DNA of 64,000 bases from Acanthopleura granulata (taxonomy: Eukaryota > Mollusca > Polyplacophora > Chitonida > Chitonidae). Numbering within the stretch: the first letter of the stretch is position 1; every line of letters begins with the position of its first letter. This document shows, one piece after another, positions 43,445-55,852 of this stretch. The notes below the pieces were generated by a model. It did not search any database, had not been told where the DNA came from, and saw nothing but the letters and a program-made list of their open reading frames with translations. The position numbers and the translations under genes are program-made. Location: assembly GCA_016165875.1 (NCBI GenBank), contig JABBOT010000016.1, forward strand, positions 4,048,230 through 4,112,229, in the 5' to 3' direction.

Positions 43445-46400
43445 GTGTATCTGTATATCAATGATTTAGACAACCGTCATGACCTTCAGAATAACTGCGC
43501 ACTGCATTCCATGTCATTAGCACATATCTCCAACTATTTTGGCTTTTGTACTTAGCCAGTGCGAAAAGCAGGAATGGTAAGAACGAGCGAACAGGGCTAC
43601 TGGTGGGGTCGTTTGTACGGTTTAGCAGGTCTAGCATTTCGTTCTATAGAAGGAGATGACAAACGAGAGGAAGGCTCTGACTTGTTTTTCGGTTTTAGCG
43701 TGATGTGAAAAGAACTCAACAGAAACGTAGTTTACGTCGGATATAACAGCGTGATACAGCGCAAAAAGTGAAAGTCAGGATATGAGTGTTTTTGTCCATG
43801 CTTTGCGCTACACTTTGTATTGGGTTCTTCAATCCATGAATTTTCAAACACTTACAAGTCTTTTAAAAGAGTATGTAGCCCAACACCTCATTCTGCTTAG
43901 CAAAAAATTCAGTTCTTTCCCAGCAACAACTTATATAATCCTCTATATACACAGGGTGTAAAAAAGATGGCGACGACATTTTGTGCCAGGAACCACAAAA
44001 AATCATTTTTTCACCCTGAATGAATGATCTAACAAAACAATACATGAAAGAAAGGATGTCACTTTTAACGCATACATCCTCTTGTTCCAGCTGCCCTCCC
44101 CCTCTTACCTCCTAAACAAAAACCATTCTTGGATTTCTATGAAAAAGCACTTTCAAAAAAAAAAAACAAAGACAGGTACATATAGGTGGATGTTTTCGGG
44201 AAAACTTACCTACATAGGCATGGTCTGATGTTTTAGATATTGTCAGTTTAGAATAAGCAAGAAAGATTAGACGCCCTCAGATTATTGATTTTGCAATTAC
44301 TTCCAGAATACTCATTTAACCTGGGCAGTGAGAACCTTCTAAAGATGCGATTCGCTCATTGGTAAAGCACGCGACCGCCAACATCTGACACACGTGAAGC
44401 AGTTTAAAGTCCAAATTTGGGCAGGGAATTTCTCTATTCCCACGCTCGAATGTGTTCGCGTGCCTTTGGAAATAATATGTGGTATAGCCGGCTCTCATCA
44501 TGCCACTTGAGCGGGCTTATCTTCATAAACAAATATGGTCTTCCATGAAGATGCCGGCCAAGAGAAATCTCGTGAGAAAGTTATCAACGGTCTCTAGTTT
44601 ACCCCTTGCACTCTGGTTTACTTCATCCAGTGAGAACTAATGAAATAAATAAATAAAAAAGGTAAATAATTACAAGAACCTTGAAAGCTACATGCCGGCA
44701 GTATTTAGGGTATATCGCAATATAAACAATTCCGAAATGATTCGCTTTTAATTGAAGTGTCAGGGCTGCTTTCAGTCTGCGTAATTTGCTACATTCAATG
44801 GTTCGTAGTTATCGCCTAAAGTGATGAAGAATCTGTCATTTGATTGGTTACAGGAACATTAGGAGGTAAAAAAAAACATACGCATGCGTGTAGATATCTA
44901 TCGATGCTGTGCCGCTCGGGTCTTTATCAATGATGTTGCAAACAACACAGTACTGTTGATAAGGCCACATTAAAGGAAACAGTCACGCAACATCCCTGTG
45001 CCAGACCTCTGTTGCAAAACAGACAGAACGCCATTCCAATGAGAAGGACGTCCAGACGATCGGATTAAGTTTACATGTAGCTTACATGTAGTAAATCTTT
45101 GTCCATAAGATTTCACTCATGAGATCATTGTTGGCGAGACCATAGCTACAATAAGCAATGGCCATAAACGATTCACGTACAGCCTCTAGCAAATTGCATG
45201 CTTTACTTCGGTATGAGTAATTCTAGATCGTTGACGTCTAGTACATTGCATTTAACATCCCTGCAATTTTTGGTGCCTATTACTGCTTAAACCATGATGC
45301 TAGAGGGGGTGTAGGTTGTTACTTCTTGAACACTTACATGAACAGCTAGAATAAAACCCGAACTGAAGTGGGTAGACAAGAAGCCAGACTTCACCTATAA
45401 ACTATGCGTCCCGCTTTCTCCTATCTCAACATCAGTACAACGTTAAAGCCCAGTCAAAATAAATCTGTAAATTAATCCGTTTTCCTGTCCTAACATGCAT
45501 ACAGGCCATTTTGCAAGTCTCACCATATTCACAGGAATTGTGCAGTCTACGATAGTGTATTTCCAATGAAAAGAGACAACAAGATATGACAATGGCTATT
45601 GGCCAACTTCCACTGCACCCCACTCCCTCACCCCCACAACCTAAAAATATTCAGTGGCCCAAAAGTCTTGTACAGCATTCCTCTACAACTCACTGTCGTC
45701 TATAAGATGTCTCACCACGATGTAAACCAGTTCGGTATAACAACCAAGCCGTATGACGTTGTTCGATTTTGTATGGCATTGACGTCACTTCATTCTTGCG
45801 TCGCGCTATGACACGGATATCATTTGTAACGTCACAATGGACAGGACCGTTATTTTGACGCAAAGTTGCCTCGACAATGGTAAAAAAGAATTCTAGCTGT
45901 TGTTGCCATTTTTTGCCAGCCAGCATGTCTCGGAGCTTAACTCGAAAGGGTCTATTTCTGAAATACTGTTGTCGTGGCGTTAAGACACAATTACTCAATC
46001 ATTTTGTGCGGTAGGGTGTAGATTAACAGCGCCGATCCGGTAATACAGTGAGCAGCCAAGTTTTCCTATTTACAACCTGTATAAGCCAACCACATGTACC
46101 ACACCAGAGGTTCGCCATATGCAAACAATGTACGGGTTATGCACCCTTTGGGGATGACCATTTTAATGCACGCTTTTGGGAAGCCCATTTTAATTAACTT
46201 GCCTCATCGCAAAGGAAATAATCGCCAGTGATTATCTGCTGTGGGAGATAGGCATGCCAAGGTTAGGCTGAATTTTAATTACAGTTGATTTATTCTATGC
46301 GCACTCAATTATGATGAAGGGTTAATCCCTTTAATCCAGGATCTCCTATTTCCTCTGTCAGCCAATCATCATCGATTGTATGTCTATTAAGTCAGTTCAG

Positions 46401-46890
46401 TCATCAGTATATATTACTACGTACATGCTAGTGACAATAAATTAAATTCACTCGAATCAGAGACGGTCACACGACCTCCTATTTCCGTATTGAATTAGAC
46501 TCGGGTATTAAACAGGACGCCACAATCCAGCAAAATCACGTGCACAAAGATCTGTGTGCAAATATAAAATACATAGCCGTAAATTTATCAAGGTTGGGAA
46601 CATTTTAGAAAAATATAATAAAAAGTTACAGAAAGGAAGTGGGGAAAATTTGTAACGGCATAAAAAAAAATTTTAACGTTAAATTTAATATTCAGACACT
46701 TGCAAGATTTTTTCCAAAAACTTGTTCCTGTGTATAAAACATGTCGTTCACCTTGAAAACCTCTTCAGATAAGAATACATAATAGATTTGATTATGTCTA
46801 TGTCTACCGGAACAGCTGACTATACATCTTCAGTGATATAACTATTAAGGCTCATTCTAAAGTGTAGCATATTTTAAAGAATGCGGTTTT
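43445..46890. other. Long stretch without supported genes
   Basis: A tRNA-like head at 44345-44425 (CGCTCATTGGTAAAGCACGC) suggests an old SINE. A minus-strand frame of 102 codons at 45690-45998 is Arg/Gln-rich and unrecognised. Short poly-A and poly-T runs occur. Confidence 0.3.
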
Positions 46891-46904
46891 ATCTCTCTGC
46901 CTAT

Positions 46905-47140
46905 TTTGGGTCAGTTTGACTTTCAGCATTACCTTTTCGTCACGTGAGTTCATTTGTCACTGATAGTTTACTGCTTCTCTTGGCATGATTTTTCAAAATT
47001 TTATATTTTACTTTCTTGGTTCTTTGATGGTTTCTATTTTGTTGTTGTTGTTTTTTAAATTGTTCTTGCCATCATTGACCCGGAACGCCCATTTTTGGTT
47101 GACGAATTGTGTACGAATAACTGTTTAGACGTGCACTTTG
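46905..47140 (+). mobile_element. Penelope-like 3' end
   Basis: CTTTCTTGGTTCTTTGATGG, TCATTGACCCGGAACGCCCA, TTTTTGGTTGACGAATTGTG. Confidence 0.7.
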
Positions 47141-47214
47141 GTGCAGTTCTAATGAATGCCTGAGATCTGACGTAACCGTCATTTCCGTTCCACCCAGAAC
47201 TACTAAGCTCACCT

Positions 47215-47613
47215 GTGTCTTCAAATGTAGTCCCTTGTCGGTGTAAGATTTTAAACAGACTATTATCCTATCCATCACCTTCGGGTATTTTTAAAGTTAA
47301 ATTCCCAATAGTGTCTAGTTCGATCCACCACCAGTTTACTGCGGTGCGTTCCCGACACACAGTTCACATAGTTCATGGAGCAGCCATACATAAACTCTGT
47401 GAAATTTCTCTGGGTATTTACACTCCTAGCGGATGTACAAACATTCCTGAAAATTATTCACGTATTACTAAGCTAAGCCTAAAATTTGGATCGAATTCCA
47501 TGTCTAGAATATCGATTGCCTTCTCTCCATCATTGCAAACGGATACACGTTACCAACTTTATTTACCACTGATATATTACTTCTTATATATTCTTTTGAA
47601 AAGTGGTATTTAG
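47215..47613 (+). CDS. Unidentified open frame, 132 codons (may be chance)
   Basis: It is hydrophobic at the C-terminus (LYLPLIYYFLYILLKSGI) and otherwise Ser/Ile-rich. There is no domain. On the opposite strand a CAG|GTGAGC donor at about 47214 ends a different short frame, so the coding strand is unclear. Confidence 0.15.
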   Translation: MSSNVVPCRCKILNRLLSYPSPSGIFKVKFPIVSSSIHHQFTAVRSRHTVHIVHGAAIHKLCEISLGIYTPSGCTNIPENYSRITKLSLKFGSNSMSRISIAFSPSLQTDTRYQLYLPLIYYFLYILLKSGI

Positions 47614-47697
47614 GTAGCTTTGGAAATAGTATTCGTACATTTTCCGACATGGAACGCCCCTGCCCTATATGAGCGGTGTACTCGTAATTAATTAAAC

Positions 47698-47756
47698 AGC
47701 AAATGGTCGCGCGTAACTAGTGAAATCCAACCACTTGTCAGTTTACCTCATTCGAA
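47698..47756 (+). repeat. R4 fragment
   Basis: GCAAATGGTCGCGCGTAACT and CTTGTCAGTTTACCTCATTC. Confidence 0.55.
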
Positions 47757-47809
47757 GTGACTGTTCGTGTCAGATCGTGTTCGTGTTAGATAGTAGCAAC
47801 TTAGTCTCA

Positions 47810-47965
47810 TGAGTCCTCTCTGGTGGAATGTGGGGAAGTTTGACAGTAACCTGCGGAGGGTCGTGGATTTTCCTCGGGCTCTGCCCGGTTTTCTCCCACC
47901 TTCATGCTGGCTGACGTCGCACAACTGAAATATTCTTAAATACGACATAGAAGTCCAATCCAAAA
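47810..47965 (+). repeat. SINE-1 3' half, diverged
   Basis: ACAGTAACCTGCGGAGGGTC, CGGGCTCTGCCCGGTTTTCT, GCTGGCTGACGTCGCACAAC. Confidence 0.82.
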
Positions 47966-48029
47966 AAAACCCCCAACAAATTATAGCTTACGGATAATAT
48001 ACGAATGTCGGATTTAACAACAACGAAAT

Positions 48030-48195
48030 AAGAAAATAAACCTCATAGGAGCTTATATATCGCTCTGTTTTACCATATAGGAATATCTAATATTTATATC
48101 TAATCTTTACGATAAACAAACAAATCATAATTTACGGAGGTTATGCGAATGTTGAATTTAACAACTATGAAATAAATAAAGAAACCTCAATGGAA
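48030..48195. repeat. Imperfect local duplication
   Basis: GAATGTCGGATTTAACAACA with AAATAAACCTCATAGGAG and TTATATATCGCTCTG recurs as GAATGTTGAATTTAACAACT with AAAGAAACCTCAATGGAAG and TTATATATCGCACTG. Confidence 0.7.
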
Positions 48196-48544
48196 GAAGT
48201 TTATATATCGCACTGTTTCACATGTGGGTAGGCTGTTGTAATCTGCTGAATAAGTGACTTTAAAAGATCGCTTAAAGCATTCTGTGCGAGCAAAAGGGAG
48301 GTTTGAAAGGACTTGTGTAGACGACTTAAAACTGTAGTTGTATAGCAGATTTTAATTAAGTCATTAAGCTGGAATCTGATTGCGTAAAAATCTTGTACAT
48401 TAACACGACAATACTGAAACGATATCCATAAGACAGAGAGTGGCAATTTCAAAGTGAACATTTCTCCTGTACCATCACCTTGTTATCACACCTAATAATC
48501 AATGCCCATTGTCTTAATATCCTTTTGACAGCACTTACCCCCAT

Positions 48545-49740
48545 AATGTTAGAAAACAGTCTCCATGTGAATAGATAAAGCTTTTAAAATATTGTCTAAT
48601 AACATATAGAAAAAAAAAGGCTTTAAGCCACAGACCAGAAACAACTCGATTTTAACCAACAGCTCGATACTATTACCACGTAATGACCACGACAAGTCGT
48701 TCTGTAGGCCAAGCAGCTTTTCACCTTCCATGTTGTTGATTTTGGATTCCTTTCAAGTGAAATGAAATGTCTTTGAGGCCACACTTGAGGCCTTTCCAAC
48801 AAAACACTGCGGTTAACCATGTCAAATGCCTTACGTAAGCCAATAAATACCGAACTAATACGATTACCACGATCAATATGAGTAGGCCAAGTCAATCAAT
48901 TTCGTTAGCGCAGTCTGGCTAGAGTGAAAAGAGTGAAAAGAACGAAAGCCCGACTGTCTTCCTTGAACTAGAATATTATATTCCCGATGTTCACTAAGAT
49001 TAATTTGAAATGTGTAGTCCTCCCGAGCACCTTTGAAAGAAGTATCAATATGCTTACAGGTCAGAAAGATGCCCGGATCCTTCCTGCTTCCCTCTTCAAG
49101 CAACGGTATTACTTCGCAAACTTCCACTGTCTAAGGATGTTGTATTTTTTCTTGCATTGATTAAACATTGTGGTCAGCGATAGCGCGAAACTTTCTGCTG
49201 ACAATTGTAGAACACTAGCCAATACATCATCTAAGTCGGATGCTTTTCCCACTTTGAGTTTGCTGAGCTGATTCCGAACAACCTCTACAGACATCAAAGG
49301 CATTGAAAATGTGGACAGGGTATTCTTTGAGTTTGAAACGAATTCTCTTAGGTTGTCATATATTCCGGTTCCTGTCCGTTGCCATTGGCAAGAATTTTTA
49401 AATAATAAGAGCGTTCTGCGTGGTAGATAAGGCTATTCACTTTATTCCTCCGTTGTTTGAAAGCGTCAAAGTTCTCCTTGATGGTCGTTCTATCTCAATT
49501 ACACATGGCCTTGGCTATATCACCATTCCACCAATCAGGTTGTTTCTTACACCCAACGCGTTTTTTTCTTTCAGCGGGGCCGTGTTTGTTTTGTTTTTTT
49601 TTTTTCAATTTTTCCCTCAGTCTGTTGAAAAAGATAAGTCCAGGCTTCCTGAATGTCCCTGTGTCGTCGAAAATCTGAATGACATTGCCATGTTGAGTTC
49701 GAAGGTCATTAAGAAACTTTAACCTCATTACAGTTTTTTA
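48545..49740 (-). pseudogene. Non-LTR (LINE) retrotransposon remnant, jockey/CR1-like pol region
   Basis: Read on the minus strand in order: a pre-RT segment (QPDWWNGDIAKAM, then RRNKVNSLIYHAERSYYLK), QLSKLKVGKASDLDD, LSAESFALSLTTMFNQ, an SRKDPG block, GFRSFHSFHSSQTALTKLID, and RT motif A as FIGLRKAFDMVN. Intact elements usually have FIDLxKAFD, so the catalytic Asp is Gly here. The YADD region is missing and a poorly matching C-terminal piece follows. Several frame breaks; inactive. Confidence 0.8.
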
Positions 49741-49767
49741 ACCCGCCGTGGTTGGTCGTTCCACATC

Positions 49768-49954
49768 TGATTAGTTGCTTAGGCCGTACTCGACAATATT
49801 TCAGTTATGCGATAGCGGACAGCGTTATTCTGAGAGGAAACCGGACAAAGTCAGCGACGAACACACCACCATCCGCAGGTTGACCGTACTGGTGGGAACC
49901 TACTGGGTCATGCTGATGCGCTAGCACTGTATCCACAATCTCACGAAGGACCCC
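49768..49954 (-). repeat. SINE-1, reverse orientation, core deleted
   Basis: TTAGGCCGTACTCGACAATA, GCGATAGCGGACAGCGTTAT, CACCATCCGCAGGTTGACCG and the decayed head GATGCGCTAGCACTG. Confidence 0.8.
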
Positions 49955-50475
49955 AGATTATGTCTTTTAAAAATATTGTCGTTTTTAAGTTTTAACTGAT
50001 GCTTTGTTCTTTTCTTCTAACGGTTTCTGAACATTTCCTTCTGTTTGATTTTGGATGTTCTCATTAAGTTTGCCAAACTCCATGTACCCTCTCTCAATTT
50101 AAACATGTACTCGCTGCTATTTAGGCTTCAGTATTACGGAAGTAACATATCGTCTGTCATTCTAAACCACTGACGTGTAGTATATTGCTTTCAACGTCAC
50201 ATCACAAAGTTTGTTGTTTTTTTTTTTTTATCTAATTCTGCTTAAACTAGGCTGCTTGGGGGTGTGTAAGTCGTTATGACTAAATACCAGACTGTTTAGC
50301 CCTAGTAAATTCGGATACAATTTCGTTACATTAAAAAAAGGCCATTGTCCACTGTCGCAACTTCTTCTAGTATTGCTGAATGCGTTAATCGACCAAACAT
50401 TCTAATTGAATGATTTGACTGAGCTTGAGGCAAGGTTTGAACATCTAGTAGAGAGTTTACCTGCTTCAGAATTAT

Positions 50476-50556
50476 TTTATTTATTTATTTGAATTTCATT
50501 TTACGACATACTGAAGAATATTTTCACTTATCGGTTAGGTGAAACCCAAGTGCCAA
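50476..50556 (-). repeat. SINE-1 3' end, reverse orientation
   Basis: TTTTATTTATTTATTTGAAT, ATTTTACGACATACTGAAGA. Confidence 0.75.
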
Positions 50557-50605
50557 CGTATAGGTATTAAGTATAAACAAATACTGAACCATTCTTTTTT
50601 TTCAG

Positions 50606-50738
50606 GTCAACTGAGAGATGCCTCCAGAAATTTCTACACAATAGACATAGCATACAGCTAATCCCGGACATCAAAACACCGGTCACCTGGCAACAAATTG
50701 TTAATTTACAGTATCTACTACCACTTCTAGAAAGGTGA
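50606..50738 (+). CDS. Possible terminal exon, unidentified
   Basis: A strong acceptor (CCATTCTTTTTTTTCAG) is followed, after one phase base, by 43 codons from STERCLQKFLHNRHS to LQYLLPLLER and TGA. The other frames are closed early. Amphipathic and protein-like, family not recognised. No upstream partner exon was identified. Confidence 0.4.
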
Positions 50739-51054
50739 AACAAGGCATTGTTACGCAATATTAGTCATGTTTTACGTGTTGTTGACAGAATTTACTATCC
50801 GTAATAAATTATGTTAAAGTAATCTATTCATTCCACAAATATACGAAAAACCTAATCGAGAACATTCTGAGTAATTCTAGACCACAAGTGAAATATGATA
50901 CACAGCAATTAATATGACTACAGCTTTAACCTAATTCGGTTTAAGTCGTGGTGGTAAGGAGTGTCTAATTAGCTACGAGCGAGGCAATTACTTGACAGTT
51001 ACAATAAAACCCTATAGGTGAGGTAATTAACAAGAGGAAGATTAAAGAAATAAT

Positions 51055-51150
51055 TTAACAAGAGGACACATTTCACCGGTAACGTGCAATCACTTGCTTT
51101 CTGCTAAAGTGTCGTCGCTGCCCTGGTCTCTCCTTCATGATGTAGTCCTT
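51055..51150 (-). repeat. R4 copy, reverse orientation
   Basis: ACATTTCACCGGTAACGTGC, AAGTGTCGTCGCTGCCCTGG and TCTCTCCTTCATGATGTAGT. Confidence 0.65.
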
Positions 51151-51509
51151 TATAATCTATATATATCGAACTCGCATCACGGACTGCCGTGTTGGTAGAA
51201 TGGTAAAGTAATTCATGACATTAAACTTTGCGCCAAGGTCGTTTAATCAGGCAATAACAAGGAATTTGGATCAGATTACTTGATAATGAACAAAGTTTCG
51301 TGTTCTGTTTAGATAGCTGACTGTCTCGATTCTAACTGCACTGTGTAGGGCTAGGTGTGATGACCAGGGATGGAGATATGAAGCCGGTGACTGAGGGATA
51401 CCTAAAAATATTTGGGATTGGGAGGAGATCGGGTTTGTCCTGTTGACAGATGGCTTAAGCCCTGGCTTACTGCAGTTATCAAACCATGGAACAAATATGC
51501 CGGTTACGT

Positions 51510-51578
51510 CGTTAAACCAAATGCCATCTGCCGTCGTATAAGTGAAAAATCCTTAAGCCCCAACAAAATAAATAACAA
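51510..51578 (+). repeat. SINE-1 3' end, diverged
   Basis: CTGCCGTCGTATAAGTGAAA with an AAAATAAATAACA tail. Confidence 0.55.
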
Positions 51579-51801
51579 TAAACATTTCGATCTGCACGAA
51601 ACCAATATGGTATAGTCTCAAGACGAAGTTGGCTTTAAAAAGAAACGATCAAACCAATACATTTGACGATTACATAAAGTTACAAAAATGTGACGCATCG
51701 AACGATGATAAACAAGTTCATGAAGGTCAAAAAAATTTCATTCGTAACGCTACCAACGCTAATTTTGTTCCTTAATGCTTCTCGTTCAGTTTTATCAATT
51801 C

Positions 51802-51960
51802 TACTGGTGTTTTATGCGGTGCTGAAGAATTTTCGCCTCATAACTAACCGGGCTTCAGCGTAGTGTTTTACCAAGTACACCAAAGACTCTCGATTTAGAG
51901 TCACATCCAAAGTATTGAGACTTAGATTCGAACCCCCGTCCGTAGGAGCTGTCTACCGAT
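51802..51960 (-). repeat. Degenerate SINE, reverse orientation
   Basis: TGGTGTTTTATGCGGTGCTG at the 3' end and a B-box AGATTCGAACCCCCGTCCGT at the head side. Confidence 0.45.
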
Positions 51961-51969
51961 TGTTTTCTG

Positions 51970-52600
51970 GGAGCTTAACACCAACAACCTCTATTCAGTG
52001 TCTGGTTCTTCTTCCCACGCCAGCGTTGATATAATGGAGGATAACATATACGCCTATGTGTGTCAAGTTAAGTGACATCAGTATTCCGCATGGATAAAGC
52101 TGACATATGCCTCTTCTTTCCCAAGCGGCCTTAAAATGCCATTGGCCAATTAGTTCGATCCGCTGAAGAGATAAGACCGAAAAACAAATCATTTAAACGG
52201 CAAGAGAAAATGAAAAAAATGCCACAACATGTGTTCAGTATAAGCCGGATTGAGTTAATTGACACATGGCAAGGCCACTGGGAAATTAACAGAAAACTCT
52301 TCTGAAGCGTGTAAACGAGGCTGTAAAAATTGTCCAGTTATGTGTGCAGTTTATTTCCAAATGATTCTCATGTCCATCGAGAATCATAATGTGTGAACTC
52401 TTGCCCCATGCAAAAAATGGTAATAATTTCCACATTTAAACTGATAGCTAATTAGAAATTGTAACTTCAGGGCAGAGCGTATTATTTAGATGAAGCTGCA
52501 AATACATCGATAAAAAGACATGTGAGTCAAGCTAAAAAGATACGTAATTTGTCGTGATATTTTCTTTCACTTGTAGCGATAGAATGTATTTAAGATCATC
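51970..52600. other. No feature recognised
   Basis: AT-rich. No long frame. Confidence 0.3.
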
Positions 52601-52625
52601 GAGATTTGGAGATTTCGTCAATCAG

Positions 52626-52794
52626 TGGACCGACCCTTAAGACGGAAAGCTGAGTGGCCAGCGATAGGAACAAGACGTACAACAGCAGTTCGCAGGGCAG
52701 AGAGTGCAAGTCGTATACAATTATCGTCAATGGAACTTCAAAATGCCGAATCGTACGCACAGAGCATAGCAACGATTTGGAGAATCATCCTCAA
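52626..52794 (+). CDS. Possible internal exon, unidentified
   Basis: The donor CTCAA|GTATGT is good. The frame reads RPLRRKAEWPAIGTRRTTAV then RRAESASRIQLSSM, ELQNAESYAQSIATIW, strongly basic then helical. The acceptor is weak (CGTCAATCAG). A better one at 52576 leads into a TAG in this frame, so the 5' boundary is unsure. Confidence 0.3.
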
Positions 52795-52860
52795 GTATGT
52801 AATTATGTGCATGTTAATTGTGAGAAATTTACCTACATACATTTGCAAATAGACAAAGTA

Positions 52861-52988
52861 ATGGGTTTTAATGATGTCAGAAATACAATGTAATGGGTTT
52901 TAATGATATCAGAAATACAATGTACTGAGTTTTAATGATTTCAGAAATACAATGTCATGGGTTTTAATGATTTCAGAAATACAATGTA
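52861..52988. repeat. Four tandem 32-bp units
   Basis: The unit is ATGGGTTTTAATGATNTCAG plus AAATACAATGTN. Units 2-4 differ by one to three bases. Confidence 0.97.
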
Positions 52989-53221
52989 ATGCAAAACAAT
53001 AATTTATCTTTGACTTCAAACACACACACAAATTAAAACCAGAGCAACGAAGACGGCCTTTCAGAGTGTGAGTACTTTGCTTTGTTCTGCCACATTTGGG
53101 ATAGGTCAGATACTTAGCGGACTTGTCTCTCTATATATAATGTTTCCTATATTTATTATTGAAGCAACATCCTTAGATTTACGTTGAGGGGACAATTTTC
53201 AGATTTATGTAATTCATTCAG

Positions 53222-53560
53222 TTCTGTTCAGCGCATTCCTCACACATTTTCCACTCATACAATGGTGGTCAGTTTTAGGGCAGGGGAAACTCGGACTTCC
53301 TGGCGTAACACATAGGCCTGTGGCAAGTTAGTGACGATTTTTTCCACGTGTGAGATGGGCACAAGACAACTCATATTCCACGAAATTCTCAACGCGTAAA
53401 GAGCGACACAAACGCTGTCGACCGTTTATTGTCACTAAGGCCCTGGGCAATCTACAAATTCCCTGTCCAAAGCCGGGTTTGAACCTTGGCCTTGCACATG
53501 TACATCCTGGTGATTGAAAGGCAGGCGTCTATCACCACTGGATCATCGCCCGCTCCGTTT
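53222..53560 (-). repeat. SINE-3, reverse orientation, nearly complete
   Basis: The 3' end at left (CCACTCATACAATGGTGGTC) resembles the SINE-1 3' domain. The middle is CAAGTTAGTGACGATTTTTT and TTATTGTCACTAAGGCCCTG. The tRNA-derived head is at right, read in reverse as GATGATCCAGTGGTGATAGA with B-box GGTTCAAACCCGG. Confidence 0.7.
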
Positions 53561-53569
53561 TCAGATTTG

Positions 53570-54990
53570 CGATTGTTCTTAGGAATCATACCCGTGGACA
53601 ACCAATTTACGCCATAGGTTCAAACATTTCCACTGAAGTCCTATCAGTAAAGTTTTATTTTATCTTTCCATCGATTTTCTAATGTCGCACGTTTGCCTCA
53701 AGCAGAGTTTACTCCGCCATTACTGATTACCGCTTACTTCAGATTTTCAGCTCCAATCGTAGACCCCCTTGTTGAGGGTATCCCACGTTTACTTCACTGA
53801 TTGCTGGCTAACCTGTCCCCGTGATCATGATTGGTCAACAGCTGTGTCGTGGCTTCGTGTTGGCAAAGGCGATGGCCGGAGGCCTGTTGTTTCAAAGCGA
53901 TCGTGAGGTTGCATTCAATTTTATACACATTAGTACTTATACTATATAAATACAGGAAAAGGTTTGAGTTTCCAGCCCACGAGACTGACATCAAAGTTCT
54001 CAATGGTGCCTATCCCATGTAAAACAGAGTAGCGAGGACATTGTCTCGTTTAGCGTTAAAGACCAACTGACATGACACATATTAATTTTGCCTTGTTAGT
54101 TTAAAACCGAGATGACAAACGGAACATGCTCAATCAAGTTTCAGCGCACACGTGTAAAGTTACTTTATGGTTTCAGTCAGGCCATATCTACAGTTCGTGG
54201 CCTCTCAAACTCAATTAGGCCTAGAGCTATTTAAACACGGTAGCATGTAACCGTTTGTCCAGGGAATTCTGAAAGTGGCATTTCTTGAATGGCAGTAGCC
54301 TGCCACAAGAAGCCTATTTAAAGCAAAACCGTGTCGACAGGATGCTTTTATGAACAACTGCAAGTATGTATCAGAAATGGCACATCATTACTTGATCCAA
54401 ACTGACCTTAATTCTTGTAAAACTGTTTGATATAATACATCTTACATTTATTACCTCGCAATAAACCCAGCTTTGTACAAGAATTTATAATTTTAGAAAT
54501 GCAGAAACGCTGTGATATTAAGAGCAGGCATATATATACATACACACATATGTACCTTTCTTTAAGAAAGGATTTGTGTTTGATACATATACTTCCTCCA
54601 AACCAAATGCAGTTGCGGAATACCCAGTGTCGAAGACGTAATTAATTCCTGTCGTGAGGTACCACCACAGCTGCTGACACACAGACGCCCAGATTTTAAT
54701 GATTGGTATCTCACAGCTTGGGCCTGCTTTTACTTCAGGGAATGCGATACAGCACCTAATGTTAACATTGCCAACTGAAACATCCTGAACATCGGGTGTG
54801 AGGCGTCTTCTTGTGGTTAAATCTGCGCGCTTTTCGCACGCCAGAACATACGAAATCGGGGTTCAGACAATTTATGGGTTCTTCCGGTCATTATTTGCAC
54901 GGCATTGGTGACAATATGCCTTTGAAATCCATTTTTTTTTACTGCACTAACTATTTTGTCCAAAGCTTTACCTACTGTCGTTTCAGTCCG
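53570..54990. other. No supported gene
   Basis: A TATATAAATA box-like sequence lies at about 53943, followed by a short frame only. 54025-54075 may be an R4 fragment. Confidence 0.3.
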
Positions 54991-55045
54991 TGTTGTTACT
55001 ACATTATTTTGGCTTTTCCATTACAGCATTTATCACCGCTATTTT

Positions 55046-55163
55046 ATTGATTTATTTATTTGATTGGTGTTTTACGCCGTACTCAAGAATATTTTACTTA
55101 TTGGACGGGGGCCAGCATTATGGTGTTAGAAAACCGGGCCGGGGGAAACCCACGACCAGGTTC
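55046..55163 (-). repeat. SINE-1 3' domain, reverse orientation
   Basis: TTTATTTATTTGATTGGTGT, TTTACGCCGTACTCAAGAAT, GGGGGCCAGCATTATGGTGT. Confidence 0.88.
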
Positions 55164-55724
55164 CCTTATTTTACACCGAAAGCAACTGAAGGTTTGTCGC
55201 CAGGCCCTTTTAGTCATAGTTTTACGAAAAATTTTATAACTACTGTTCACATATGATTACGTCTCAAATGGTATGTTTCGCCGTAGTGTGCCAAAGGTCA
55301 GTGGCTTTCCTAGGGAACTCTGGTTTCCTTCACCAATACAACTGACTGCCTTCCTGCAAATGAAAAATTCTTTTGTGCCCCGTTAACTAAAATCATGAAA
55401 ACAAATAAACACTCTGCTACTAGAGAACGCGCGACAAAAACTAACCCTTGTATGGCGCTATATGGACCGAGCGTTGACGATTCTGATATTTCGCACTGTC
55501 CATTAACGAGAAGCAAACATAAGAAAAACGAATGAAGTTGGCGGCAGGTCAATACTACATTATTTAGAGCCAAGTAAAAACGTGAAACATTTTAATACAT
55601 AGCGTATTCACTCTGTTACTGCCATTTATATTTTCTCGTTGGGATTTCTACTGTCATTACTGGACATATTTCCTTGCTAGGCAGATGCGATCAATGCCAC
55701 TCGACAGGATGACTATACTAGTTG

Positions 55725-55852
55725 CATGACGCGCATGCGAGAACACGGCGCCACCTAGCGAAACAGACCAACACGTAAGCAAGAAACCGTGAATCAGTGT
55801 TTAAAGGTATTATATTATCGTCTGCGTTATATATTTTATTGTATCCTAAACA
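55725..55852 (+). promoter_or_regulatory. Possible promoter before the ATG at 55853
   Basis: ACGCGCATGCGAGAACACGG (NRF1-type GCGCATGCG) and CGCCACCTAGCG lie in a local CpG-rich patch. The ATG that follows (CTAAACAATGGGAGAC) starts a 40-codon frame with MGDTSNEICRRFSPVPCR, and a CAG|GTGCAA donor-like site inside it. Confidence 0.25.
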
